From: Sitta carolinensis
Taxonomy: Eukaryota; Chordata; Aves; Passeriformes; Sittidae
DNA length: 64,000 nucleotides
Direction: 5' to 3'
NCBI GenBank assembly: GCA_032173965.1
Contig: CM063283.1
Location: forward strand, 112,043,108-112,107,107
Shown here: positions 36,838 through 49,194 of the stretch, piece after piece
Layout: each line of letters starts with the position of its first letter
Numbering within the stretch: the stretch's first letter is position 1
Notes under the pieces: generated by a model
What the model was told of the DNA's origin: nothing
The model's input: the letters and a program-made list of their open reading frames with translations, nothing else
The model's database searches: none
Translations under genes and position numbers: made by a program

Positions 36838-37347
36838 AGTTTTTCCCCTGTACTTTGCACTGGTCAGGCTGCACCTTAAAACCAGTGTTCAGTTTTGGGC
36901 CACGAGAGACATTGAGGGGCTGGAGCCTGTTGAGAGAAGAACAGTGGAGCTGTGGAAGAGTCTGGAGCACACCAGGAGCAGCTGGGGAAGATGGGGGTGG
37001 TTCTCCCACTGGAGAAAAAGAGTGTCAGGGGAGACGTTATTCCTTTCCTTGCCTACTTTGAAAGGAGGTTGTATCCAGGTGAGTGTCAGACTTTCAGGAA
37101 ACAAGTGTCAGGATGACAGGGATCCAGGGAAGGTTTAGGCTGGATATTATGAAGAATTTCTCCATGGAAAGAGTGGGTAAGCATTGAATATTTTCCCAGG
37201 GAAGTGATAGAGTCACCAACCCTGGAAGTGTTGGAAAAAACATGTGGATGTGGCACTTGAGGACTTGGTTTATTGGTGAACATGGAGGTGGTGCTGGGTT
37301 GATCTTAGAGGTCTTTTCCAACCTCATAATTTCTGTGATTCTAAATT
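36838..37347 (+). mobile_element. CR1 LINE 3' fragment, long
   Basis: Sense CR1 of about 510 bases. ORF2-derived text ('tgcaccttaaaaccagtgtt', 'ttgaggggctggagcctgtt') is followed by 'ggtttaggctggatattatg', 'aagtgatagagtcaccaacc', 'gtggatgtggcacttgagga' and a terminal 'tttctgtgattcta'. The overlapping frames of 60-164 residues on both strands are by-products. Confidence 0.93.
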
Positions 37348-39403
37348 GCTCCCTTTCACATGTAAAACTCCTTCCTATGTGAAAATGCTTTTCCAAACAT
37401 CTCTGTCTTGGCTGGACTTCCTCAGCAAGAACAGGGAAATAAAGGTGATGTTGAGGAGCCCAGCAGGGTGACTTTCCATGGCAGAAACACTGCAAAAGGT
37501 GAGAGAAAATTTGTTGAAGGATGAAGTAACTCTCTGATCTGGACAAGTCAGGCAAGGAAGAAGGAGTCTTGGATGAACCTAACTGCACCCCAAGCCATCC
37601 TCAAGAATTTTGTGGCAACTGAGGGCAAGGAAAATTTGCCTTGCTTGTCGTGATGCTTATGGTGAAGGGTGGGTGTGCTGGATAGCCCTGTGAAGCACAA
37701 TCACAGCAGCTTCCTCTGAGAAGGTCCTTGAAAGATAGACTGTGTGCCAGAGTGTACTTTGGGTTGCAGGAGGAGGGGAGTGTGAGCCTGCTTCTCTGCT
37801 GCTGGGGTCTGCACATACCCTAGTAGAAGCCACTAGTCCTATTTCAATGAGGTTTTTCTAGGAAGAAAAACAGAGAAGGCAATTTAAAGGGTTCTGCTGG
37901 AGTGTTACTGGAGAAAGAAGAACACATTTGTCTACAAAATAGAGGTGATACCTGGAATTGGAGAAAAGTGCCCCTTTTAAGTCTGGAAAACAAATCCCCA
38001 TGGCACACGTGAGAGTAGCTGCTAGGTTTGGTGAGCACTGAGAGACACGACTTGTATCATATGTTTCCCTGAGATTTGAGTGACTACTCAAACAACATAT
38101 GTTTCACTGTCCTTGTTCATCACCAGAGCATCTTGACAGAATGATGGGCTCCAAAACATTCAGTTCCTCCCCTGTTACTCTTTTATGTGGGACATGTCCT
38201 TCTCCGCAGTTTTAGAGACAAAACCTAGGGAGCGAATGTAGAACCCACTGCTTTCCTTTTAGGCTTTTTTCCTGCAGTGTGTTTGCACATCCACGGGATG
38301 ATCTTGGATAGACTGGCTAAGAAGAAAAGGTTCTGTACATCACGATGCATATTCCAACATTTTTTGCATTTTACAACATCCACAGATTTCAAGTGACATT
38401 TGTCATCTCCTAGGTAAGGTGGGAACAGAGAAAACAGTAGAATTAAAAGGGAAATGTTTTCTCATTTTGAACATTTTCTAATTTCAGAAGAGGAGTCCAT
38501 GTGCACTCAGTGGAGCTCTAGGGAACACCAGGCAACCAAAGGAATGCAAAAAGTCTCGGTGATGGCCATAGAGGAGATTTCTGCCTCATTTTTTCTTCCT
38601 GCCTGTCAAAATAGTAATAAGGTACATCTTTACCACATGAGACTCATGCCCAGACAAGAAAGGACTCTTTTTTCCCAAAATTCCATTCCAAACTAATTTC
38701 TCAGCAAAATTTATTATAGTTAATCCAACTGTTAGCAGACCACCAGAACAAAGCAGTTCACATAAAGCTCTGAACAAGACAATCAGGGGTGTTTGTGCTC
38801 TTTTCCAGGTCCTTGTTTTCCAAGTCATTTGCATGAGATTTTACTGCAGTCATATTTCCTGAGACCCATCTCTTCACAATAGTTTACATTCTTCTCCAGC
38901 AAACCATACCACTGGGAGCCTTGCAGAAGTCCTGAAAGCAAATCCTGCATTTATTGACTTTCAGCTTGTGGAATTGGCTCTGTTAATCTCCTAAACTGGT
39001 TCTTCCTCTTCTTCCTCATTGCTTTTCTAATGAGTAAAGGCCTTTGGTTTCACCAGACTCAAAAATTCTAGAGTTTTGAGCCTGTCTTTTCAGTTTGAGG
39101 CCTCTTCTCTCTGAGATCTTTCACAAGTGTCCCAGAGATCTGTCTTCTAGAACTTGTCGTTCCCAGGGGACATGCCCTTGGTGACAGAAACCTGTCCTAG
39201 ACGCTTGCTCATGCTGTTTCTCCTCCAAAAAAACCTGTCTTCCTTAATGGAATCTCACTCCTTCCAAGCGTTGCCAAAACACAGAGCCATGTCTCTGAAA
39301 TGTGACTCGCTTTGTCCAGAGAATAACCACACTATGTGATATTAACTTTTCCTTTAACTTGGCCCATGGAAGATGAAACTGAACCCCAGAAGTGTAAAAG
39401 TGT
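37348..39403. other. Unique intergenic sequence
   Basis: No gene or recognised repeat. Short frames only. Confidence 0.6.
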
Positions 39404-39560
39404 TTCCTGGAAAGGACCTCTGGAGATCACCAGGTGCTGGTGCAGAGCAGAATGATCACCACCAGAGTCAGGGCAGCTGTGGCTCTGCCCATCCAAGCCC
39501 TGATGAAGAATCTGTCACCTTCTGGGTGACCTGTCCCAGTGTTGCCCTGCTCTCCTGGAG
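39404..39560 (-). mobile_element. Possible degenerate CR1 fragment
   Basis: Antisense text 'ggaaaggacctctggagatc' and 'gtgacctgtcccagtgttgc' fits an old CR1 3' region. The middle has diverged strongly and no terminal octamers remain, so the call is tentative. Confidence 0.4.
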
Positions 39561-39605
39561 AAAAGAATTTGGTTATGTCATCCTTGTCAAAATGCTCATC
39601 AAATA

Positions 39606-39710
39606 GTTATTGGCTGGCAGAGTTCAAGGAGTGTTAGGACAATGGTTTTGAGCACAGGGTGTGGCTCCTGGGGCTGGTGCTGTGCAGGGCCAGGAGCTCG
39701 ACCCCACTGA
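39606..39710 (+). mobile_element. CR1 LINE 3' end, left half
   Basis: Sense CR1 text 'ggctggcagagttcaaggag', 'ttaggacaatggttttgag' and 'gcagggccaggagctcgacc' stops abruptly at 39710. The expected continuation ('tccttgtgggtc...') resumes at about 40160, after the LTR. The element was split by that insertion. Confidence 0.85.
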
Positions 39711-40154
39711 TGCCGTAAATTTTCGCTTTTACATTTTCCAGATTCTGTACTGCATTGGTGTGTGACTCTGAACTTCATATAAAGTCTTAGCAAGTTCTCC
39801 TCACAGCTCAGTCACACAGAACAATCCTTTTCCAGCCCCAGAACCAAGGACACCCCTGCAGCTTTGGGCCCAAAAAGTGCAAACAGCAGAGAACTGAGGA
39901 GAGCAATCTGGAGGATGGGACTGCATCACCTGGAGCTGGAATGGGACAATTAACCCCAACGTGGAAATGGATCAAAACTTATAAAAGGGTGAAAACTTGT
40001 GACTCAGAGGCCATCTTGGGTCCATCTTAGGTGTAGCCTAGGCTGGGCTCTTGTACTGCCCAAGCTGTATCCTTTGAAGGCCTTTTTAATAAATCCCTAC
40101 TTCATTCCTTTAACACTGTCTGGCCTCTGTTCTAGGTATCCTCTCAAGGCATCA
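39711..40154 (+). mobile_element. Solo LTR of an endogenous retrovirus
   Basis: A 444-base LTR starting TGCC and ending GGCA or GGCATCA, so the termini are inverted copies of each other. It contains a TATA box (TATAAAA, 39980-39986), the R-region words 'gccatcttgggtccatctta' and a polyadenylation signal (AATAAA, 40088-40093). It closes with 'tctggcctctgttctagg'. There is no internal viral coding sequence, so this is a solo LTR left by recombination. The target-site duplication is too eroded to define. It sits inside the CR1 copy at 39606-40208. Confidence 0.85.
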
Positions 40155-40208
40155 GCACAATCCTTGTGGGTCCTTTCCAGCTCAACATATTCTGTGGTTC
40201 TGTGATCT
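40155..40208 (+). mobile_element. CR1 LINE 3' end, right half
   Basis: 'tccttgtgggtcctttccag', 'ctcaacatattctgtggttc' and 'tgtgat' complete the CR1 3' end interrupted by the LTR. Confidence 0.85.
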
Positions 40209-40620
40209 ACTGTATGGTCCCAGATCCTCCCATCATCAATTTAAACAAGCTGAGTTCCCCCAGCTGATGTACTCCCTGGGCCATCCTTTTGTCCTCCACT
40301 GGGCCCCCTGCTTTTACTGCTTTTGAACTGGGATGCCCCAAGATCAACACAGTAAATTCAGGTGTGGTCTGACCACTGCTGAACAAAAGGAGATTGATAA
40401 ATGCCTTTGATACCCTGACCTTGCTCCTCCAATGCAACCAGGCACATTTTATTTGGATTGAGGCCATACCGGTGTCCACCCTGACAAATAAATTTCAACT
40501 GCTGCAGAGCCAGTTGCTCCCCATTTGCTAATGATGCACAGGGTTGCTCCATCCCAAACTGCAGAGCTTTGTGCTTGTTCTTTATCCCCACAAAGTTTCT
40601 GTTCACCATGACCACAAGTT
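40209..40620 (-). mobile_element. Old CR1 LINE body fragment
   Basis: Antisense CR1 ORF2-derived sequence of an older subfamily. 'aaattcaggtgtggtctgac' precedes 'cctttgataccctgacc', 'ttctttatccccacaaagtt' and 'tctgttcaccatgacca'. It is strongly diverged, with no intact frame. It abuts the split CR1 3' end directly. Confidence 0.7.
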
Positions 40621-40674
40621 TTTCCCTGCCTCTCTTATGGGAGGACTACACAAAGCCAGACAGGAACCCTTTTT

Positions 40675-40961
40675 TCAGGAGCTGTAATGACAGGAAAAGG
40701 GGAATGGGTACAAAGTGAAGTAGGCCAGGTGTTGATTAGATATTGGGAATAAATACATGACTGTGAGGGTGGTGAGGCCCTGGAACAGGCTGCCCAGAGA
40801 GGTTGCAATTTCTCCATGCCTTGAAGTGTCCAAGGCCAGGTTGGACAGAACTTTGAGCAACCTGGGATAGTGGAAGGTGTCCCTGCCTGTGGCAGGAGGT
40901 AGGAACAAGGATGATCTTTCAGGTTCCTTCCAACATAAACTGTTCTGTGATTGTATGATTT
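40675..40961 (+). mobile_element. CR1 LINE 3' fragment
   Basis: Sense CR1: 'aatgacaggaaaaggggaat', 'ggtgttgattagatattggg', 'gaacaggctgcccagagagg', 'ccaaggccaggttggacaga', 'ggtgtccctgcctgtggcag' and a terminal 'gttctgtgattgtatgat'. The 183-residue minus frame over it is a by-product. Confidence 0.95.
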
Positions 40962-42996
40962 CTTCCCTGCCCACACAGCCCTGCTGTGGATGGGTTTGGC
41001 AGGAAAGGGGAAGAGGAACTGTTCCACATCTACTGCATCCCTCAGAAAACCCCTCTCCTGTGGCCCAGACTGCTGAAGGTATTTCTGTGCCTGAGAGTCT
41101 GGCACTCCATGCTGGTGTCTGCTCTGTTTTTTTGGGAGCCCAGGGCTCCTGGGTGCCATGGTCAGTGATGTTTTAGCCGTGCACACTGTCCAGGCTGAGA
41201 GGGCAGAGGGAGTACCCAGCTGTGTCCTGTCTGCATGGGCAGAGATGTTTGTGCTATCAATTGTTCCTGGGAAATTCAGTTGTTAGCGAGCAAAACGTGG
41301 CTTCTCCATTGTGCTGTGGGTAATACACTGTATTGATCAGAATTCTTCACTAAAGCACTGGTAAAATTTCTAATGACATGTCTGAGAGAGGAGTGCCTGG
41401 TGCCTGTGGTCCCTCCCACATTGGACTGAAATGCCCTCTGCACTCAGAGAACCTAAAGCACTTTTGACAGCTGAACTCAGTCTGTGCAACTCTTCCAAAA
41501 ATGTTTGGGGTGTGAGCCTTCTTGTGATTCTATAAAAAGATCACGAGCAGTTTTTAATGAAGCCTTTGTTTTGGATGCAGTGTGTTGTATAATAAAGCTG
41601 AAAATAGTTGTGGGTTTGTTTTTTTTTTTCTGGGTCAGCTGTCTGTCATTTCTGCTGCTTTCCGTATTCCTGCTGATTCCTCTGAGAAAACTGAAATTAT
41701 AGAAATCACACTATATGAATAAACAGATCAGTCAGGTTGCTTTCATAAAAGTTTTAGGGGGTTCACTGGCCACAGGCTCTGTAACTTTTTCTGGTACTTT
41801 ACTCTACAATTCCCTGCTCTTGGTTCCTCCTTTTCATTCTTTGGTCAGCCTGAGTGAGTGAACTCCACACCTTTGTTTTCCTCTGCTACTGGAAATATAC
41901 TTTTCCACAATCCTCCAGTCAAAGTGTTGCTCAAACCACCCATTTAGAAGCCTACCTCTCCATTTAAAATCCTCAGTTTAAAATTTTGTCCAAACCCCTT
42001 TCCATCCTCATCTTCCTCCATATTCTCTTTTCCTAGTACACAGTTCTCATGGAAAGAATCCATTCTGACTTTCTGTTTTCTGGGGTATAGAACTGTATTC
42101 TGAGATATAAATCCTGCACAGTGGCCTCTATAAAAAACCTTTATAAAGCTTTTATGAAAAAAGCAGCACCAGAACAGAGAAATGTAGGGGGTTTTGACTA
42201 TGGCTCAACCTTCGGAGTGAATAGAAATGAAAGAATAAATGCCAAAGAAGATGAGTATGAAACTACAGTACTTAAGATATTGTTAAAAGAATAGGTGAGT
42301 CTAAAGTAATATATGTTTCTCTTCTTTGTATACAGTTATTCCACACAAAGAATGCGAGACGCTGGGCAGCAGTGTCATGGTTTGACACAGAAGAAAACAG
42401 GGATTTTATTTTTAACTGCGCTGCCTCTTGATGCATTTGTGATAATGTCAGGAGTTCCAAGAGGGCTGCAACTCCATGTGGTGACAAACAGCCTGGCAAA
42501 ACCCTGCTGGTGCCTTTTCTGCAGCAGGAATAGAGGTAGGTGTCTATTTGGAAACACTGCACTCGTGTAGGGCCTTTGAAGTCGCTTTCCCTGCACCCTG
42601 GGAAGTTGTCCCCATGTCCCGTTGGAGAACTGGCCTCTGCAGGAAGAAATATGAGATGAGAAAGGAAAGTCACAGTTTGCCCTTTCAGAAATGCTGCTGC
42701 ACCAGGCCTTGATCCTATAAATTCTGTTGAGGAGAAACTGCGGGTGAAAATAAGGGATTCTTCATCAAAACGAGGTGATCTGGTGCACAATAAAATTGAT
42801 TTGTCTGATTTAGGAGGTACCACAAGGAATATGCAGGTAACATACTATGTCAGGTTTTTAAAATATATAAATATAAAAAATGTTTTTTGGTGTTTGGTTT
42901 TCTTGGGTTTTCTGTGGCTTTTGAGCTTGGCTTCCACCTGACTTAACTTGTCTCTGTTTCTGTCTCTGTGAAGGCTTTTCTGTTTTCCCCCAGGCC
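40962..42996. other. Unique intergenic sequence
   Basis: No gene is recognised. A minus frame of 183 residues (42272-42823) lacks any known domain. The word 'tgtcatggtttgacac' at 42373-42388 resembles the start of some passerine LTRs, but the following sequence does not continue as one. Confidence 0.5.
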
Positions 42997-43453
42997 TGTG
43001 TCTGAAGAAGAGGTTGAGTCGTCTGTTCTTGAGTTCAGGAATTTGTTTATTCTTTGCTTATCTCATATTTGTGGTCCTGGCCCACCATGGTCTTCTCTGC
43101 AGGCCAGGTTGTGCTGAACTCTCTGCCTCTTGGGATGGTGTTATCTTTTATTCTAAAAATTACATATACTTTATTTACAACAATACTCAAATACCTATTA
43201 ACTACATTGAACAGTGCACTTTTGTTCTAGACCAACCAAAATGTGCCACACCAGTGCAGAAGATGGAGAACAAGAGACAAAGAAGAAGCCCAGGGACACA
43301 TCTCATTTCCTCCATCTTTGCCCCCTGATCCCACATTCTAAAATCCCCAAATTCTACTTTTTTACTCTGTGACACGCTAATTAACATTCTATCTAAATTC
43401 TTATAACTTATAAACCTTCCCAGGACAGTCAGGAGGATATCCTGGTTCCCACA
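42997..43453 (-). mobile_element. Solo LTR of an endogenous retrovirus
   Basis: On the minus strand this runs from TGTGGGAACCAGGATATCC (43453 downwards) to a CACA end near 42997. The polyadenylation signal AATAAA reads on the minus strand at 43051-43046. The words 'tgtgccacaccagtgcagaa' and 'cttataacttataaacc' (plus strand) match a common passerine LTR family. No internal viral genes adjoin it. A target-site duplication is not evident. Confidence 0.8.
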
Positions 43454-45122
43454 ATACTAGAGAAATTTATGCCTGGCATGAACTCCTAAAATCTTCATTC
43501 TAAGGAAGCAAAGGCTGAAAAAGAGAAGACGAAGGCACCTGTGAAGATTTCTCAAGTGAAACTTAGAATCGAGTTTTTATAGGATATTTGTGCATAAAAT
43601 AAAACATGATATATTTTGTTCCAGATGTGATTTGCAAGTGTAACACAACCCTCAGTTTGCTGACTCTCATAAAGGCTCTCATTGTGGAGCATCTTTGCTA
43701 TTTCCATAGATTGTCTTGGCTGATATTTCAATCAGACCAGTCTGAAAGTGCTTAGAAAAGATTAATGGAGTCCTTTCATTGTGTCTCAGAAGCTGACTTC
43801 ACATTTTGGAATAACTTTCCTGTCTAGTTGCAGATACAAACAGTTTTTCTGAGGTTGCCAAGAAAGTATTATAGAGAAACTGGTGCATTGATTCTTCTTC
43901 CTACAATCAGTGACTTGAGGACAGTGGGGTTTGTGAAATAGTATTCAAGAGCCCCAATTAACACCACGATTGCATTTTGGTGTTAGACAAGGTGATGCCT
44001 TCATTGCTTGATACTCACAACAGCCATCGTCTGCTCTTCCAAGTTAATGGCACATGGGATACTTAAAATCAAAAGGAACTCATTTTCTGTCTTTTTTTTT
44101 TAATATGTTGGACAAGTTCTTTCCAGCTAATTCTGGATTATATCAGTGTTGCTCCTTAATTTTTGGCATAGCTCATACCTTGTTTTGAAATACTTGGATT
44201 TTCCATACTTAATTCCTAGAACACCTCCTGTTACTTTTAAATTCTTTTAAATTTAAGGATATTTGACTGGATGCATTCAGTCAACGATATAATCACTGCA
44301 GTTAATTGAAATGGTTAGTATTTTCAAGATTACTATGAAAAACAGAAGTTTGAAATAATAAAACCCCCAGAGCATTTTGCACTTTTTTTTTGGTTTTGGT
44401 GAACATTTCTGTCTGTTACCCAGTACCTCTGGGGGATAATTTTGAATTCTTTATGATTTTGTTGGGAAAAAAAAAAAAAAAGAAACAACTCAGACTGTAG
44501 ATATTATTTTAAGTGACAGCATTTTCTGTCTTTCTAACAACCCTCCTATTTGCAATTCAGGGATGGTATGGATCATCAGCTTTCACTTTTTGCACAGTAG
44601 ACTGCAAAACAGCCACTCTGTGTATTGAACACAGAAAATTCAAGCTGGTGATTGTTTTCATAGAGAACTTCATTTTGATATGCTGTGCCTACCCACTGGA
44701 AATTTCTGTTTCCCCTAACAGTTCAAAATTCCGTTATTTTCCTATTATGTTTCCAGTGGCTATGGATCCCATTTGCTTTTTACTTCTGCAAAGACAAAAA
44801 GAGTCCATCATCCTCGCCCTCATTCACATATCTCAGGCTTCGCTTCAGTTCTTTTCTTAACTTTCTTAGGAGATATAGCAAAAGTCCCAATTTTCTCATT
44901 AATACTCCTTTAATTTCTAAAAATAGGTTTCATTCACTGAGTTAAAAGATTTTAGAGCATTTACCAGGATCTATACTAAGAACATTTATTTCAGAGAAGT
45001 ATAAGAATTCATGGATGCAAACAATAAATCAAATTCTTATAATCTCTATCCCACCTTATCAATCACTGCTGTGTTTTCATTTTGTAAAAGGTTAATATAC
45101 GTGGCTGTGTACGTGCACGCAG
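43454..45122. other. Unique AT-rich intergenic sequence
   Basis: No gene or recognised element apart from a short A tract (44465-44481). Low GC throughout. Confidence 0.6.
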
Positions 45123-45172
45123 ATAAAATCATAAAATAGTTTGGGTTGGAAGGAATCTTGAATGAAATGAAC
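45123..45172 (-). mobile_element. CR1 LINE 3' terminal remnant
   Basis: 'ataaaatcataaaatagttt' and 'gggttggaaggaatcttga' are the last 50 bases of an antisense CR1. Confidence 0.75.
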
Positions 45173-46610
45173 AATATCAGTTGGTTTGTTCCATGTCCAA
45201 GGAGCAATTTCCCAATTTTAAACCACTCTTAATCACACTGGTTAATACTCTAGAATAACATTCTTACAGAGTATACTGATTTTTTCCTCAAATACCAAAA
45301 TTTCCTTGTTACCCTCTTCTTGTAGCTTTCACCTGTATGTTTATCAAATCCACCTCAGAACTAATCAAATACAGTGCTAATGAGCAAAATTAAAACGGCA
45401 GAAGCAATCAAACTGTCTTCTGAATTTTGTAATATTATGTTCCCATTTCTTAGCATTTACCTTTAAGTGAAAGGGAGGTACACTGAACAAAGTAATTCAA
45501 AGCTAACTCAAATATTGGAAGCCTTCTGTGTCTCTTCTTTGCCCCAAATTACAGATAAAGTAGTTTTCCAAACAGCTCTACTCACGGAAAAAACTGAAAT
45601 CAGATATTCCTACAATGTGTTTCACTTGATAATAAGTGTGTCCCATCTGAGGAATGATGCATGTTCACATTCCCATTTTCCCAGTTTATACTGTTTTTTT
45701 ACTATTTTTTTCCTAATGCCAGAAAAATGTAGATAAAATGTGGGTAAAGCTGATTTAAGGGCATTTGTGTTAGAAGAACACATTTGAGGAGGCTGGGTAT
45801 AACTCTTCAGTATGGACCAGATTCAGCTGCTCTATAAATTGGCTGCATCCAAGGGTAGACAACAGGGTCCTGAGGGTGATAAAAAGCCTGAACAACCCTA
45901 ACTGGACTCATCTTGGACCCATATCTGTGGGTATGGAAATCAAAATCCAGCCCTGCAACGAGCTGATGTAAAAGCCTTTCACAGTAAGGAGCACTGTCAT
46001 TTACTGATATTGGCAAATCTTGATTTTATTACCATCATGAGTAACTGAAACGGTGCAAACTGCTCTAGTTAAAATATTCCCTGTTGTTATTATTCCTGCA
46101 GCCCCCAGAGGTTTAGGTTAGGACTGATCCAGGGTACTGCTCACTGTGTGAACATGGAGTGGGAGACCAGCTCTGATCCTGAGGCCTTTTGGGCTAAATA
46201 ATGAAAGGCTGAGGAAAGGGAAAATCATCACGTCTGCAGGGAAGGAACGCCAAGATGTAAAAGGTCAAACTGGTGCCAGTCAGAACTATACAGATTGAGC
46301 TGATCCAGCACTGGCATGAGAAATCAGATGGAATGAACTTTTAATTTCCTTCTGGCACTCTATAATACTGGGGTTAATTGGGGTTTTTTTTGTTTTTGTT
46401 TTGGTTTTAGGGTTCATAATTTTGAGTTCTCTCAACTAGGGAGGTGGTTGGGGTGTGGAAATGGAAATGGGAGAGGAAATGGGAGAGACTGGGATTTGGT
46501 GAAGATCCTGGGTGGCTGCAGAGCTCGGGGAACTTTGCTGCTGGGACCACGAGTGACTTTAGCTTCACAAGTGCTTAAAGAAATCCGTTGAGTGAACACA
46601 GATTCGTTGC

Positions 46611-46629
46611 ATTTATTTATTTATTTATT
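46611..46629. repeat. (ATTT)n microsatellite
   Basis: Five near-perfect tandem ATTT units. Confidence 0.9.
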
Positions 46630-47407
46630 CCTATTTAAAGCAGATTTGGGTTAAGACAGTGTTTGTTCCTGATTTGGCAGAAAACCTGGGATGACTGTCA
46701 GCCTTTTCACGAACACGGTAAGACCTGTCTGTGACACAGTGCAGCAAAACCAAAATGGCAGTAGCCTGTGTCACTGGGAGGTTTGAGTCCTTTGCTTTCT
46801 CTGCATGTTTTTGGTTGCAAGGCCAGGGTTAAGGACACCCTGCATCGTTTCTTCTGGCAGACCCACATTCTGCAGAAAAATCGTTTCTCAGATCCTTTTC
46901 CTCTTAAAGACCTCCCACAAAACTCTCTGGTGTACACAGAAATATCTATGAACAGTTCACATCCACCACCTTTTAAGAAATTTCACTCACCCATCACTCA
47001 AAGAACAAATCCCCTTAGGCTTCCTCCTAAAACTTCACTATTCATAAAGTTTCCACTGAAGATTTCCTATTGCTTAGAATCCTCCTGCACTCCTGTCCTG
47101 GCTCAGGTGAGGAGTCACCTGCAGGCACAAGTCAGTCAGTCACAGCCTTTCCATCTGGGGGTAATGGCAAGGGATTATCCGTGCTAGAGCAGAGGGATTT
47201 GGTATTCCTACCAGCAAACCTGTCTGCAGCTGCAGAAGGATAAAATTTGAGTCAGCTCTGGTGTACTGGTGGTGGTTCACAAGGTGGTGGTGAACTTGAA
47301 TTATTCCAGTTGCACAAAATAATTATTTTCTTTCATAGAGAAAGAAAGCAGTGGTTTAGAGAGCTGGTGGTGATGCCCTCTCCTGTTTGGGATATGCTTT
47401 CTCTGCC

Positions 47408-47452
47408 AAAAAAAAAAAAAACAAAAAAACCCAAAAAAACCAAAAAAAAACC
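47408..47452. repeat. A-rich tract
   Basis: Adenine runs separated by single or double cytosines; it gives a lysine-rich frame that is not a gene. Confidence 0.93.
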
Positions 47453-48640
47453 ACAGATAGCTCATTTTGACAGAGATTTCTGAAGATAAAGCTCTGTTTC
47501 TCACCTCAGCACAATGAGTCAAGCTGAGCTCTGCAGAGAGGATGGGGCAGAGCCCTGAGCTGACCTCCCAAGCCCTGTCACAGTCCAGGTGGCCCTGCTG
47601 GGGCTCTGCAAGACACGACCAACACCTGCCCAGCTGTGGGTCCTCCTGCTGCCCCATCCCAGCTCCTGTCACTGAGGATGGATGTGGAAAATGTGCTGGC
47701 TGATGGAGTAAAGCTCATTTGGCACACATTGCAGAGGAGCTGCTTTACCTGCTAGCCCAGGGCACGAAAGGAGGTGCAATTCTCTGCTGCACTCAGTCCT
47801 GCATTATTGCTTCAGTGGAGTGACAGCGTGGGGGCAGAGCCAGGAGCTGCTGGCTGAAGTTCTCCCTGGAGGTTGCCATCACTCCCCAGGGCTTTGAAGG
47901 CTGTTTGCAGTATCACATCTCTTGCCTGAGGTCTCTGCTGACCCCACAGCCCGGACACTGCTCAGTCTGTGACCCTCAAGCTTTGTCTCCTTTTTCCCAG
48001 GGCCCTGCATTTTCTAATGAGAGGAGAAAGCTCAGTTGGCTTGGTGGAGTCACAGCTTGAGCTGCTGCCATCGCATCAGCCTGTTCTTTTCAGCACTAAA
48101 TTCACTTAAAAAAAGTTCCAAGGAGTTTTATGAGAAAAGCTCATCTTTTTAAGGGTGTGCCAATATACAGAAACAGTTATTTCACATCTGGGATCTCTCT
48201 GTATGGTAAGTATACATAATTTTACAACTCATCCACCTTAATAGGTGCCCAAGAATGCTGAAAATAGGACCATAAATTTATAAGAGATAAAACATTTTCA
48301 TAGAAAAAGAAAATTCAAAAAAAATAAGCAAGGTCTGGGATGTTTTGGCACCCATTCAAAAAAGATTAAAAACCCCAATCCTGCCTTTTATTTTATGACC
48401 CTGTATAAGAAAGCTGAAAAATTCCCAACTTCCAGTAAAAGAAAAAAGATTAAAACTATACTTCTCCTCATTTTGTAGAAAACTGCTCCGTTAAATCTAA
48501 AATTTAAATCATAGTGTTTGATTATCAGCGCTCACCAAGAGGATTACAGAACAGTCATTAAATCTTATTACAAAGCGAAGTGCAGAAAGTAATTGCGCAT
48601 ATTTGTAAGTAGCTTAGAATTGATTAAAAATGCATAGAGG

Positions 48641-49194
48641 AAAACCGGGAAGTTTTCTGCAGGCTCAAGGCTGCTAACCCCTCCGGGTAAACACACAGCA
48701 GCTCATCCCGCCAGGAGCCTTCCCTGCATCCTCACGGCGTGGCAAGGGGAGGATTTCTCCCTGGTTTGAGGAGCTCTGCACATGTGAGCGTTTGAGTGGC
48801 TGAGAGCTACAGGAGATAGGGAAGGCCTGCAGCCGTGTTAGAGCCGGGGAGCTTTAGGAGAAGTTTAATTTAAGCTGTTCCTGGGGCTAAGCCTCCCCTT
48901 CCCCACCCCCGTCGTGCGCCGAAGGCCGCTCTGAGGATGCACTTTCAAAGCGAAGTGTGGGGAATTGAGCGCTCCGCTTCCAGGGATGTTAATGTGATTT
49001 TGTGAGCAAATATCCTCCGCCCCAGCCCGAGCGCTGCTCAGGGGGCTGTGCATTCCTTGGGAGCCAAGGAGCTGCGCCAAAGCAAGGCACTTGAGGAGCA
49101 CTGTGTTTAACTCGGCGTGGGTTAGAGGCACACGGGATTCGGGCTGGTGGGATGGTGGGTGAGGAACCTTCCCTGCAGAGGCTGGGATGGGTGA
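48641..49194. promoter_or_regulatory. CpG-rich segment
   Basis: A GC-rich stretch immediately 5' of the plus-strand minisatellite-bearing CR1. About 16 CpGs lie in 48880-49150, including 'gtcgtgcgccgaaggccgct'. It is not explained by a repeat I recognise. It may be a small CpG island or a GC-biased recombination patch. Confidence 0.35.

Larger units (their letters stand above)
45173..48640. other. Unique intergenic sequence
   Basis: No gene is recognised. It contains an (ATTT)n run (46611-46629), a G/T-rich stretch at 46380-46410 and an A-rich tract (47408-47452). A GC-richer patch at 47480-47960 has few CpGs. Confidence 0.6.

Noticed and set aside
40635..41186. 183-residue minus-strand frame
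   Set aside because: Most of it runs through the sense CR1 copy at 40675-40961.
42373..42388. 'tgtcatggtttgacac', like the start of some passerine LTRs; a shorter version is at 50177-50188
   Set aside because: The sequence that follows at either site does not continue with LTR signals I recognise, so no element is called.
42272..42823. 183-residue minus-strand frame next to the solo LTR
   Set aside because: No retroviral or other domain is visible and there is no start or splice context.
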